From assembly GCA_963848085.1 (NCBI GenBank), contig CAWKCE010000003.1, positions 868,001 through 932,000 of the forward strand: DNA of 64,000 nucleotides, written 5' to 3'. Below the pieces are notes generated by a model. It was not told where the DNA came from. It searched no databases and saw only the letters and a list, made by a program, of their open reading frames with translations. The stretch comes from CAWKCE01 sp032127035 (GTDB lineage Bacteria; Actinomycetota; Actinomycetes; JAHEKZ01). Below are positions 17,541 to 26,490 of this stretch, in pieces. Position numbers and translations under genes: made by a program. The first letter of the stretch is position 1; every line of letters starts with the position of its first letter.

Positions 17541-18482
17541 CTACCGCACCACGAGCGGCTTGCCCACGCTGGTCGACTTGGCGAACGACGGGCCGGCCTG
17601 TGTCAGCACCCGCCACGCCCGGTCGGTGGCGCTGGGCGGGGTGAAGACGATCGCGTACTTGCCCTTGGCCGTCACCTTGGTCGCCTTGGCGGTCTTCCAC
17701 TTCCCGTTGATCCGCTGCTGGAGCTTGATGGGCGCTCCAGCGACGAGGCTCGCGGGGCAGTCGAGGGCTCCCCGGAAGGTGACCGCCTGGCCGAACGGCA
17801 CCGGGTTGGAGCTGAACCGCATGGAGATGGGCACGCGAACGCCGAGCACCATGTTGGCGTCCCACCCGCCTGCGGTGCCCTTGCCGCTGTAGAGGACGCG
17901 GTAGATCGCGTTCCGGTCCGCCTTGGCCGTGTACGTGAAGGTGCCGTTGGGCTTGGTCTTCGTCTTGCCGAGGGTCTGGTACATCGGCGGCTGGTATGGG
18001 GCGAGCGCCACCTGGACCTTGATGGTCTTGCCGCCCAGCGCCTTGTTCTTGGTGTCCCGCAGGGTGCCGGAGACCACCACGTTGGTGCCTCGCACCGCCG
18101 ACGGCTTGTTCAGCTTGGCGCTCAGCCGCACTCCGGGGATCTTCAGCTCAGTGGGATCGGACAGCGCGGCTCCGACCGAGTCGAGGGCAGTGACGGTGGC
18201 GGTGTAGTTGCTCCCCCAGCTCAGGTCCTCGAACGTCGCCGTGGTGGCCGGCGCGGAGACGGTCTGCTTCCGGTCGCCGGGCTGGACGATGACCTGGTAG
18301 TGATCGGTTGCCCCGCCGAACGCGTCCCACTTGATGACGACCGTGGCCGGTGGCCTGGGGGTGGCGCTCAGGCTGGTGATCGGGACGGCCGCAGTCGCGG
18401 TCTGCGCTCCGATCAGCAAGCCGGCCGCTAACGCCGCAGCGGCCGTGAGGGCGACCATCGCCCGGGCAATCGTTCTCGACAT
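17541..18482 (-). CDS. Secreted fibronectin type III-like protein
   Basis: 313 residues from ATG 18482. A signal peptide (MSRTIARAMVALTAAAALAA, cleavage near ATAA-VPIT) is followed by a fibronectin III-like module (PPATVVIKWDAFGGATDHYQV, FEDLSWGSNYTATVTALDS), then two Ig-like sandwich repeats. The latter are marked by VRGTNVVVSGTLRDTKNKAL / TFTYTAKADRNAIYRVLYSG and VPFGQAVTFRGALDCP / AIVFTPPSATDRAWRVL. Such modules are adhesive or spacer elements in cell-surface proteins. No sorting signal or catalytic domain is seen. It flanks the polysaccharide locus and is probably an extracellular matrix component. Confidence 0.7.
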   Translation of the reverse strand: MSRTIARAMVALTAAAALAAGLLIGAQTATAAVPITSLSATPRPPATVVIKWDAFGGATDHYQVIVQPGDRKQTVSAPATTATFEDLSWGSNYTATVTALDSVGAALSDPTELKIPGVRLSAKLNKPSAVRGTNVVVSGTLRDTKNKALGGKTIKVQVALAPYQPPMYQTLGKTKTKPNGTFTYTAKADRNAIYRVLYSGKGTAGGWDANMVLGVRVPISMRFSSNPVPFGQAVTFRGALDCPASLVAGAPIKLQQRINGKWKTAKATKVTAKGKYAIVFTPPSATDRAWRVLTQAGPSFAKSTSVGKPLVVR

Positions 18483-18988
18483 TGAGTGTCCTCCTGAAGG
18501 CATGGGTGGCGGGTGCACGAGTGCCGGGCCCCGACGAGTCAACGGTAGTGGACACCACCACCGTGGGAGACCACCGGGCGCCCTGTCACGCGAACGGCGC
18601 AGCCCGGGCGGTCCGGACCGTGACGTGCGGTCAGTCGCACGTGCCCTGGCCAAACCGGACAAGTAGTCCAAGCAGCGCGAACCATGCCAGAACGATCGCC
18701 TGGGAGGTGAGATCGCACACACAGGGTGATGAAGGTGTGTCGTTTCAGCCATTCAGCGGAGTGACCGCGGGAAGATGAGTCACGATGCTTAGAGCCGGTG
18801 CAGATCGACCGCGTGGGGGACGACGCATGCAGATCAGCCTGACAGCCGGAGGGGCGGCGACGCTCCTTGGCTGCCACGCTCCCCACGCCTGACAAGTCGG
18901 TCTGATGTGTTGCTAGAAGGGGTAGTCGGCCGGACGCCCGTGGGGCAGCGGGTGCCTGGCCAGCGGTGGCCAGGATGAAACGGGGGGT
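18483..18988. other. Gene-free stretch upstream of the polysaccharide locus
   Basis: About 500 nt between divergent genes with no convincing ORF. Apart from the hairpin just upstream of the sugar transferase start, it holds a CACAC/GTGTG inverted pair near 18716-18740. I compared it with the class I cyclic di-GMP aptamer consensus and saw no match. It probably carries the promoters of both flanking transcription units. Confidence 0.5.
18955..18974 (+). promoter_or_regulatory. Hairpin in the leader of the sugar transferase gene
   Basis: Perfect 8-bp stem CCTGGCCA / TGGCCAGG with GCGG loop, 14 nt before the GTG start at 18989. It could be an operator palindrome or an RNA hairpin affecting translation initiation of the first polysaccharide gene. 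Confidence 0.4.
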
Positions 18989-20356
18989 GTGATGACGACG
19001 ATGCCGGTTCGGCTGGACGCGGCGCCGGTGACCGTGTCTACCCGGCGCGCGGTACGCCGGTACTCCCGCGCGGTCGAGGGGCGCGTGGTGGTGGCGGGAG
19101 ACCTGTTCGCTGCCGGCCTGACCATCGTCGTGACCCGTGACCTTGCGGTCCTGCTCGCCGTCGCCGTGGCGGCCGTCTACTGGCGCACCCAAGGCCTGTA
19201 CGGGCGAAGGTTCTCGCTGTCGATGCTCGACGACCTGGGGGCGTTGGCCATCGGAGGAGTCTGGGCGGTCATGGCCCAGGTGCTCATCGGAGAGGATCTC
19301 GGGCAGGCCGTCTGGCCGGTAGCGATGTTCCTCGCCGTTGCCGCCGTGGCACGCGTGGTGTCGTACCGTCTGGTTCTGAGCTGGCGGGCCGAGGGTCGGG
19401 TTCGACACCCCGCGGTGGTGGTCGGCGCAGGCTTCAACGCGGTCTCGTTGTCGCGGCGGATCGTCGAGCACCCCCACTCCGGCCTGGATCCGATCGGCTT
19501 CATGGACGACGTCACTCCGGAAGGAACGTTGCCGCTGCCACTGCTGGGCAAGCCCGACCAGCTGGCGCGCATCGTCGGCGAGTACGACGTCAGCGACGTG
19601 ATCATCGCCTTCGGTCGGATGAGGTCAGCCGAGCTCGTGTCCGTGCTCCGCACCTGTCACCTGCTGGACGTGCAGATCCACGTCGTCCCCCGGCTGTTCG
19701 AGATGAGCCAGCTGACGCCGGGCACGGACAGCATCTGGGGGCTGCCGCTGGTGCCTCTCCGGCAACCCATCACCCACACCTGGTCGCGCCGGGCCAAGCG
19801 GCTGATCGACGTGCTTCTGTCCGGACTGCTGCTGCTGGTCCTGGCTCCGGTCGTGGCCGTCGTCGCGGCGCTCGTCCGCTGGGACTTGGGCAGGGGCGTC
19901 ATCTTCAAGCAGGTGAGGGTTGGTCTGGACGGCCAGCCGTTCACGGTCCGGAAGTTCCGCTCCATGAAGCACCTCCCGGAGGGCGAGGTGAGCCCGTGGT
20001 CGGTCGACGATGACAGTCGGTTCGGTCGGGTCGGGTTGTTCCTGCGACGCTTCTCGCTCGACGAGATCCCGCAGCTGTTCAACGTGTTCCTGGGGGACAT
20101 GAGCATGGTGGGCCCGCGCCCCGAGCGCCCGGAGTTCGCCGACCAGTTCGCGGTCGAGTTCCCGCGCTACGGAGATCGGCACCGGGTCAAGGTGGGACTC
20201 ACCGGGCTGGCTGCCGTCGAGGGTCTGCGGGGCGACACCTCCATCGAGGACCGTGCCTACTTCGACAACCTCTACATCGAGAACTGGTCCTTGTGGCTGG
20301 ACGCCAAGATCCTGGTCCGGACGTTCGTCGCGGTCCTCAAGGGGACCGGCGGTTGA
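18989..20356 (+). CDS. Polyprenyl-phosphate hexose-1-phosphate transferase (initiating sugar transferase)
   Basis: 455 residues, starting at GTG 18989 or ATG 18992. N-terminal membrane helices (GDLFAAGLTIVVTRDLAVLL, then DLGALAIGGVWAVMAQVLI) are followed by a Rossmann-like central part (AVVVGAGFNAVSLSRRIV) and another helix at LIDVLLSGLLLLVLAPVVAV. The C-terminal bacterial sugar-transferase domain shows VFKQVRVGLDGQPF-type, TVRKFRSMK, RRFSLDEIPQLFNVFLGDMS and MVGPRPERPEF. It transfers a sugar-1-phosphate from a nucleotide sugar to undecaprenyl phosphate at the inner face of the membrane, starting repeat-unit assembly. It leads a three-gene operon (7-nt gap to the next gene). Confidence 0.92.
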   Translation: MMTTMPVRLDAAPVTVSTRRAVRRYSRAVEGRVVVAGDLFAAGLTIVVTRDLAVLLAVAVAAVYWRTQGLYGRRFSLSMLDDLGALAIGGVWAVMAQVLIGEDLGQAVWPVAMFLAVAAVARVVSYRLVLSWRAEGRVRHPAVVVGAGFNAVSLSRRIVEHPHSGLDPIGFMDDVTPEGTLPLPLLGKPDQLARIVGEYDVSDVIIAFGRMRSAELVSVLRTCHLLDVQIHVVPRLFEMSQLTPGTDSIWGLPLVPLRQPITHTWSRRAKRLIDVLLSGLLLLVLAPVVAVVAALVRWDLGRGVIFKQVRVGLDGQPFTVRKFRSMKHLPEGEVSPWSVDDDSRFGRVGLFLRRFSLDEIPQLFNVFLGDMSMVGPRPERPEFADQFAVEFPRYGDRHRVKVGLTGLAAVEGLRGDTSIEDRAYFDNLYIENWSLWLDAKILVRTFVAVLKGTGG

Positions 20357-20363
20357 CCGCGAG

Positions 20364-22856
20364 ATGCGGGTGAAAGCAGGCCGAGCGGTCGCGGCGGCGG
20401 TCGCGATGTCGACCGTGGCCGCGATGTCAGTCGTGAGTTCGGCTTCGGTCGGCCACGCTTCCCAGCTGCCGTTGGCCACGGTGGTGTCGCCCGACCCCGT
20501 CGACTGGACGCCGGACGTCGAGGATGGCCGGGTGAGGCAGACGGCGACGGTCGGGGACGTGACCATCGCCGTGGGCGACTTCACCCAGGTGACCGAGCGC
20601 GGCACCGGTACCACGTTCGACCGTCAGGACATCGTGGCGTTCGACTCAGGGGGAGCAGTCAGCACCACCTTCGTTCCGCAGTTCAACGGCCCCGAGATCT
20701 ACGACATCATCCCGTCCGGGGACGGGACGACCGTCTATGTCGCCGGGGCGTTCGCCAACGTTGACGGGCTGGCGCGCACCGGGCGCGTCGTTCGGCTGGA
20801 CGTCACGACTGGTGCCGTCGACCCCACGTTCCGGTCACCAGGCTTGGACAACCGTGCGACTGAGCTCGCCCTGGTCGACGGCCGCCTCCTCGTCGGAGGT
20901 TCCTTCACCACGGTGGCTGGACAGCCGCGCACTCAGCTAGTGGAGCTGGACCCGGCAACCGGCGACGACACCGGTCACCTGGACCTGTCGTTTGCCGGCA
21001 CCCAGAACGGCGGCGTCACCACGATCACGAGGATGGCTGCGTCACCCGATGGTGACCGCCTGGTCGTGGTCGGCAACTTCCTCACCGTCGACGGACACTC
21101 CCGCCCTCAGCTCGCGGTGGTGGACATCGCCGGGACCGACGCCACGCTCGACGCCTGGGCGACGCAGCGCTACGGCACGCAGTGCAGCCTGCACTTCAAG
21201 ACCTACGTCAACGACGTCGATGTGTCTCCCGACAGCTCCTTCTTCGTGGTCGTGACTACCGGGGCGTACTCCGGCGGCCCCAACTCGGGCACCTTGTGCG
21301 ACACAGTCGCGCGCTGGGAGCTGGGTGGCGTTGGGGGCGGACAGGAGCCGACGTGGGTCGACTACACCGGCGGGGACACAGTGACGGCAGTGGCGGTGAC
21401 TGGACCGGTCATCTACGTCGGTGGCCACTTCCGCTGGCTGAACAACCCTTTTGCCAACGACCAGGTCGGCTCCGGCGGCGTGCACCGGCGCGCTCTGGCG
21501 GCCCTCGACTCCCGCAATGGACTTCCCCTCACGTGGGACCCAGAACGACAGAAGGGGTGGGGCGTCTGGGGCTTCCGCGTCGCTCCTGAGGGTCTGTGGG
21601 TCGGCCACGACACCGACGTGATCGGAGGAGAGCAGCGCAACCGCCTGGCATTGATGCCCGTCGCGGGAGGGTCTGCCCTACCGGCCGAAGTCACCGGAAC
21701 CCTCCCCGGCAAGGTCCACCTCCTCGGGCGTTCACCGTGGCCGTACGCCGGGCGCAAGGTGCTCTATCGCGTGAACGCTGGGGGGCCCAGAGTTCTCGCG
21801 ATTGACGGCGGGCCGGACTGGACCGCCGACACCGCGGCGAACCCCTCGCCGCGGCACGGCTGGGGCAGCGTGTCCGCCTCCTGGCGTCAGACGATGGGAC
21901 GAACAGCCAAGGTGCCGGCAGCAACGCCGCAGTCGATCTTCTCCGTGGAACGTGCCGACCCGGCGTCCGCTCCGGAGATGTCGTGGTCGTTCCCGGTGAG
22001 GTCGGGGACGAAGGTCCAGGTCCGCTTGTACTTCGCGTCCGGTTGCAGCTGCACGAACGACCCGGGCGAGCGGACTTTCGACGTCAGCATCGACGGCACG
22101 GACCGGTTGGACGACTACGACATCGTCGCTGACGTCGGCCACTCGGTCGGGACCATGAAGAGCTTCTCGGTGGTCAGTGACGGGAGCGTGGACATCTCGT
22201 TCCGCCACGTGGTCGAGAATCCGCTGGTCAACGGGATCGAGATCGTGCGGGCCAAGGCGGCTCGCGACCCGGCTCCCTACAGCACGGGAGTGCGCACGCA
22301 CCGGTTCGACGGCTCGGGCGTCACCCGGTCATGGCGCGGTTCGATCACGTCGTCGTCCACCAACTGGGCCGGTGCCCGTGGCGCGTTCATGGTGGACAAC
22401 CGGCTGTACACCGGTTGGTCGGACGGCAGGCTGCTGCAGCGCACCTACCGCGCCGGGGTGTTCGGCCGGTCCAAGGTGGTGAAGCTGTATGGCTTGTCCG
22501 CCTTCAGCAATGACCTGCAGAGCACCTACGCCATGTTCTACGACCGTTCGTCCGGAAGGCTGTACTTCAACCAGGCGGGGGAGTCGGGGCTCTACTACCG
22601 CTACTTCACGCCGGAGAGCGCGATCGTCGGCGCCATCCGGATGTCTGGACCCGACGACGTGCCGGGGATCGCCTGGGGGAAGGTGCGCGGCACCTTCCTT
22701 GCCGGGTCGACCCTATACTTCACCACTCGCAGCGGACGACTGCGCTCGGTGGGCTGGTCCGACGGCGCACCCGTCGGGAAACCCGTGACGGTCAGCGGTC
22801 CGGGCAAGGACGGCCGTGACTGGAGCGCCCGAGCGGTGTTCCTGCTCGCGAAGTGA
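20364..22856 (+). CDS. Secreted beta-propeller protein with malectin-like domain
   Basis: 830 residues from ATG 20364. A signal peptide ends near SVGHA-SQLP. Residues 50-470 contain propeller-like repeats of the delta-60 type (VGDFTQVTERGTG, VAGAFANVDGLARTGRVV, VGGSFTTVAGQPRTQLVEL, VGNFLTVDGHSRPQLAVV, VGGHFRWLNNPF). A malectin-like carbohydrate-binding domain follows near 510-640 (VQVRLYFASGC, RTFDVSIDGTDRLDDYDIVA, NPLVNGIEIVRA), then a second repeat region (FMVDNRLYTGWSDGRLLQRTY). No catalytic motif is seen. Being between the initiating transferase and a kinase-like gene, it is likely a glycan-binding partner of the polysaccharide. It overlaps the next gene by 4 nt. Confidence 0.75.
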   Translation: MRVKAGRAVAAAVAMSTVAAMSVVSSASVGHASQLPLATVVSPDPVDWTPDVEDGRVRQTATVGDVTIAVGDFTQVTERGTGTTFDRQDIVAFDSGGAVSTTFVPQFNGPEIYDIIPSGDGTTVYVAGAFANVDGLARTGRVVRLDVTTGAVDPTFRSPGLDNRATELALVDGRLLVGGSFTTVAGQPRTQLVELDPATGDDTGHLDLSFAGTQNGGVTTITRMAASPDGDRLVVVGNFLTVDGHSRPQLAVVDIAGTDATLDAWATQRYGTQCSLHFKTYVNDVDVSPDSSFFVVVTTGAYSGGPNSGTLCDTVARWELGGVGGGQEPTWVDYTGGDTVTAVAVTGPVIYVGGHFRWLNNPFANDQVGSGGVHRRALAALDSRNGLPLTWDPERQKGWGVWGFRVAPEGLWVGHDTDVIGGEQRNRLALMPVAGGSALPAEVTGTLPGKVHLLGRSPWPYAGRKVLYRVNAGGPRVLAIDGGPDWTADTAANPSPRHGWGSVSASWRQTMGRTAKVPAATPQSIFSVERADPASAPEMSWSFPVRSGTKVQVRLYFASGCSCTNDPGERTFDVSIDGTDRLDDYDIVADVGHSVGTMKSFSVVSDGSVDISFRHVVENPLVNGIEIVRAKAARDPAPYSTGVRTHRFDGSGVTRSWRGSITSSSTNWAGARGAFMVDNRLYTGWSDGRLLQRTYRAGVFGRSKVVKLYGLSAFSNDLQSTYAMFYDRSSGRLYFNQAGESGLYYRYFTPESAIVGAIRMSGPDDVPGIAWGKVRGTFLAGSTLYFTTRSGRLRSVGWSDGAPVGKPVTVSGPGKDGRDWSARAVFLLAK

Positions 22857-24091
22857 GCACCGACGAAGCTGTCGGGACGGATCTTCGGACGCTGGCGGAG
22901 CGGGTGTGGACGCCGGGAAGCCCACTGGACTGGCCGGTCACCGTGTCCTTCGGACGTCCTCCGGGCGACGCGACGGTCGTCGAGCAGTACGTCGTCGTGC
23001 CAGACCTGAGTCGCCCCAAGTTCCTGGTGCCCGTCGGAGCCCAGGTCGCCAGCCGCGCCGCCTTCACCCGGTACCTGACCACCAGCTCGGCCAAGACGCG
23101 AGGCCTGGGCTACCTATCTGCGGCAGGCTTCGGCACCCCAGTGGGGGGGCGAGTCTTCGGCGGCCGTGTCTTTGTGGGGATCGACCCGTCAATTCCGCAG
23201 ACCCAGTGGTCGGACTGGCTCCTTCTGGACCATCTCCGGGACGTCCTGGGCGGGGACCGGCTCGTCGCCTACCTGCCAGTTCGTCGGGCAGTGCCCAACG
23301 CCAAGCCGACTCTGCGGCTCTTCCAGCGAGACGGCCAACCACGGGGGTATGTCAAGGTCGGATGGTCGCTGGCGACCCGCGCCGTCGTCCGTAACGAGGC
23401 CACCGCGCTGCGGGAGGTGGAAGGACGTGTCGGGGGCCTGCTGACGCCGGCACTGGCCGCCGACGGCCAGTGGCAGGGTCAGGAGTACGCGGTTGCCGCT
23501 CCGCTCCCACCGCGGGTGCGTGCCTGGACTCAGGAGCCGTCCTCGACACCCGAGCTTCTGACGGGGATCGCACGGTCCGGGAAGACGAGTCGAACGCCAC
23601 TGTCGGCGAGCAGCTATGCGGCCCGAGTGCGCGCCGACCTGGAGCGTGCCGCGATGCAGGAGCCTGACATCAGCGCGGCACTCCTGCGATGGCTGGACCG
23701 TCTGGAGGCCAAGCCAGGGCAGCTTGACTATGGACGCTGGCACGGCGACTACGTCCCGGGGAACTTGGGGCGTACCCACGATGGGCCAGTGGCGTGGGAC
23801 TGGGAGTACAGCGACCCCGACGTTCCCGTCGGGTTCGACCTGCTTCACTGGCACTTCCAGGACCGGCTGTCACCGGACGACGGAAACCTCGTCGACGCCT
23901 CGCAGGCTGTTGACGCGGAGTCTCACCGGCTGTCCCGCCTGGGCGTCGAGCCCGGAAGTCACCGACTGGTGGCGTCCCTCTACCTGCTGGAGATGTTCAC
24001 CCGGTCGGTCCGGATGGCAGCGGCCGGAGCCGGCTGGAACCGCAAGTACGAGTCGGGTCTCGTCGAGATTGCGAACCGTCGAGACCGGTGA
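22853..24091 (+). CDS. APH-fold phosphotransferase-like protein
   Basis: 412 residues from GTG 22853, overlapping the preceding stop. The C-terminal half carries a kinase catalytic pattern of the aminoglycoside/choline kinase type: WHGDYVPGNLGR (H-G-D...N) near residue 297 and then VAWDWEYSDPDVPVGFDLLHW, supplying the metal-binding Asp. The N-terminal half (KFLVPVGAQVASRAAF, LRLFQRDGQPRGYVKVGW) resembles an N-lobe with a nucleotide-contact Lys. The role is likely phosphorylation of a sugar, a lipid-linked intermediate or another small molecule in the glycan pathway. Substrate is unknown. Confidence 0.65.
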   Translation: MSTDEAVGTDLRTLAERVWTPGSPLDWPVTVSFGRPPGDATVVEQYVVVPDLSRPKFLVPVGAQVASRAAFTRYLTTSSAKTRGLGYLSAAGFGTPVGGRVFGGRVFVGIDPSIPQTQWSDWLLLDHLRDVLGGDRLVAYLPVRRAVPNAKPTLRLFQRDGQPRGYVKVGWSLATRAVVRNEATALREVEGRVGGLLTPALAADGQWQGQEYAVAAPLPPRVRAWTQEPSSTPELLTGIARSGKTSRTPLSASSYAARVRADLERAAMQEPDISAALLRWLDRLEAKPGQLDYGRWHGDYVPGNLGRTHDGPVAWDWEYSDPDVPVGFDLLHWHFQDRLSPDDGNLVDASQAVDAESHRLSRLGVEPGSHRLVASLYLLEMFTRSVRMAAAGAGWNRKYESGLVEIANRRDR

Positions 24092-24101
24092 GATCGCCGG
24101 G

Positions 24102-24992
24102 TCACAGGCCCCAGTCGAAGGACCGCCCGAGCCGCTCCTCGAGGGCATGGACGTGGGGGCGGTAGTAGTCGCTCAGCTGTGTCCGCAGCTCCGGACTCAA
24201 GGTGTCGGATGGAAGGTAGTTGTACCGGTGGGTGCTCACCGGCTGCTCTGGAAGCCCAAGGAAGCGTTGCGCCTCCAGGACGATCGTCTCCGGGTCGGAG
24301 TACATGTCCTCGCTCCGGATGATGTGGAGCTGGTCTGGGGAGAACAGGTCCAGCCACGGCTCGAGATGCTCGAGGTAGCGTCCGCGCGCCTTGTAGCTGC
24401 AGAAGTCGAACCGTTCGCTGTAGTAGTGCGGGTCCTCGTGCATCCGCTCGACCTCACCAGCGAGCCGCTCCTCCTCGGCATCCAGCGCGTCCAGGAAGGA
24501 CAGGTGCTCGGTGCCAGCGTTGACCCGCTCGTGGTAGTGGGACCAAATGCGGTCCACCGGGTTCCGGAGCACGACGATGAGCTTGACGTCGGGCAGCGTC
24601 TCCAGGACGCGAGGAGGCACCAAGGGGTTGAACATGTAGTTGACGGCCGCTTCTCCGGTGACGGCCGGTGACCGGGTGCGCTGCCGCACCGCCTCGCGCT
24701 GTCTCGTGGTGGGGAAGTGCGCCCGGTACCAGTTGGGGCCGCGGTAGTAGTAGCGGTCGAAGTAGTACGTCTTCTTGGCGTTCTCGACGCCTGGCCACAT
24801 CGGCAGCACGTTCGGGTGCTGGTTGAGGTACTTGAACAGCGAGGTCGAACCGCCGCGTTTCGTGCCGATGAGCAGGTAGTCGGGCAACGGTCGCTGCCGG
24901 TGCGTGGTGCGGCCATAGAGCCGGAACGCAGGACGGGAGGCCTCTTTGAGCCAGTCTGGCGCCGTGGACTTGAGCCTGTGGACGAGCGCGAT
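24102..24992 (-). CDS. PAPS-dependent sulfotransferase, start codon unresolved
   Basis: The conserved domain has LLIGTKRGGSTSLFKYL (5'-phosphosulfate loop) and IVVLRNPVDRIWSHYHE (3'-phosphate loop), typical of carbohydrate sulfotransferases using PAPS. The first standard start in frame is TTG 24887 (MPDYLLIGT), placed right at the loop with no ribosome site. The frame stays open upstream and encodes a credible N-terminus (ALVHRLKSTAPDWLKEA, then RPAFRLYGRTTHRQRPLPDY), as in homologues. AGAAGGGA lies 7 nt before an ATC codon at 24992, so an ATC start or a mutated start codon is possible. I give the longer span. Likely acts on the exported or lipid-linked glycan. Confidence 0.72.
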   Translation of the reverse strand: MALVHRLKSTAPDWLKEASRPAFRLYGRTTHRQRPLPDYLLIGTKRGGSTSLFKYLNQHPNVLPMWPGVENAKKTYYFDRYYYRGPNWYRAHFPTTRQREAVRQRTRSPAVTGEAAVNYMFNPLVPPRVLETLPDVKLIVVLRNPVDRIWSHYHERVNAGTEHLSFLDALDAEEERLAGEVERMHEDPHYYSERFDFCSYKARGRYLEHLEPWLDLFSPDQLHIIRSEDMYSDPETIVLEAQRFLGLPEQPVSTHRYNYLPSDTLSPELRTQLSDYYRPHVHALEERLGRSFDWGL

Positions 24993-25066
24993 CGGTCGAT
25001 CCCTTCTCTGCCGTGACGTGCGGGCTGGCTGTGCTCGCCCGCCGGAGAAACGCTACCGCGGCCCTG

Positions 25067-26209
25067 TCACGTGACCGGGAACTCCGCGTAGCGCGCCTGT
25101 TCCGAGGCGCCGACCGACCGGAACCCGCCGCCGACGCGAAGGAAGTCAGAAGAGGCGTCGAGTGCCCACACACCGGGGAAGTACCTCGTTCCCAGGTCGG
25201 GGGCCCACGGGAGGAGCTGGCCGGTGCTGGCGCTCACGGCGGCCAGCTGGCCGCGCGGCTGGCCGGCAAAGGTCGGGCCGAAGTGGCCTCCGACGTACAG
25301 CGTCCCGCCAATCACGGCCACCGCCTGCGCGTTGCCGTCCGATCGGACGATCCAGTCGATCGCCCCGGTCGCCCCGGACCACTTCACGGCCCGACCGCCA
25401 CCGCCACCGACTGCCCCGAACACATCGCTCCCGGTCGCGACGACGTCGAACACGTCACAGGTGTCGCAGGCAGCGGGCGGCGCCCAGCTGGTGACGTCAC
25501 CGGAGCCCAGGGTCGCCGATCCCAGGAAGGGACGAGGGCTTCCCTCGAGCGCGGAGAAGGACCCGGCGACGATGAGGTCGGAACCGTTCGGTGACGCCGT
25601 GATGGATCGTGGCCGACCGCCCTTGGTGGGCACCTTCCAGTCACTGAGGGTGCCGGTCGACGCGTCGACCTTGGCCAGGCCACCCCGATACTTCCCGTTG
25701 ACCTTCCCGAAGGTCCCAGCCAGGAACAGGTCGGAGCCGACCGTGACGAGGTCTCGGACCGTACTGGACGGAGACGGGTCCCAGCCCGGCACCAGCGCGC
25801 CGGAGGTGTCGACGGCCGCGATCTTGGCGCGTCCGACGCCGTTGACAGACGTGAACTCGCCCCCCAGGAAGACGGTGCCACCGTCACTCGACACCGCAAT
25901 GGCGCGGACCTTGCCGTTCACGTTGGGGTCGAACGAGCTGATCAGGTCCCCACTGCTCGCGTCGAACGCAGCTACCCGGTTGCGGGTGACGAACTTGCCG
26001 GTGGTGATGTCCTTGAGCGTGGTGAAGGCGCCGCCGACATAGACCCGGTTGCCGGACACGGTGATGGCGAACACCGGCGATCGGGGCGACCATTCCGGGC
26101 GCGGAGTCTCGCTGTATGCAGCATGGGCCGGGGAGGCGACGAGTCCGACGACCCCCAGGGCAAGGGTCACGCCGAGCGTCGCTAGACGGCGAGGATGCGC
26201 ATTCATCAC
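25067..26209 (-). CDS. Secreted delta-60-like beta-propeller protein
   Basis: 380 residues. A signal peptide (RLATLGVTLALGVVGLVASP, cleavage near HAA-YSET) precedes at least six propeller repeats, visible as VYVGGAFTTLKDITTG, VFLGGEFTSVNGVGRAKIA, LFLAGTFGKVNGKYRGGLA, LIVAGSFSALEGSPRPF, VFGAVGGGGGRAVKW and LYVGGHFGPTFAGQPRGQLA. One CDTCD pair occurs in the fourth interval. It resembles the first part of the malectin-bearing propeller encoded at 20364 but has no lectin domain. No enzyme motif is evident. Probably extracellular, possibly binding the polysaccharide. Confidence 0.75.
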   Translation of the reverse strand: MMNAHPRRLATLGVTLALGVVGLVASPAHAAYSETPRPEWSPRSPVFAITVSGNRVYVGGAFTTLKDITTGKFVTRNRVAAFDASSGDLISSFDPNVNGKVRAIAVSSDGGTVFLGGEFTSVNGVGRAKIAAVDTSGALVPGWDPSPSSTVRDLVTVGSDLFLAGTFGKVNGKYRGGLAKVDASTGTLSDWKVPTKGGRPRSITASPNGSDLIVAGSFSALEGSPRPFLGSATLGSGDVTSWAPPAACDTCDVFDVVATGSDVFGAVGGGGGRAVKWSGATGAIDWIVRSDGNAQAVAVIGGTLYVGGHFGPTFAGQPRGQLAAVSASTGQLLPWAPDLGTRYFPGVWALDASSDFLRVGGGFRSVGASEQARYAEFPVT

Positions 26210-26490
26210 TCAGTACCTCGCGAACTCGAGGGGCGGTTCGACGGTCACGGCATACTCTACGTTCGCTTGGGCCGGACGGGCAGCACCTTGGACGGCGGTG
26301 TCGGACGACGGTGGCAAATCAGTCGTTCGGACGATAGGTCGGCGACCGCAGCGTGCGTAGGAGTTGACGCAGAGTGACACCCGCAGTCCGGAACCTGCCC
26401 GACGGAACACCCGACAGCGAGCCGCAGCCGTCCGGGTGACGATTCGCAGGCGCTGTTCTCGACCCCCGGGCGTCCTGCGAGGGTAGGCGT

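Noticed and set aside
18483..18988. Cyclic di-GMP riboswitch upstream of the polysaccharide genes
   Set aside because: None of the conserved aptamer blocks (GGGCAAACC, GGGACGCAAAGCC) are present; only a simple hairpin was found.
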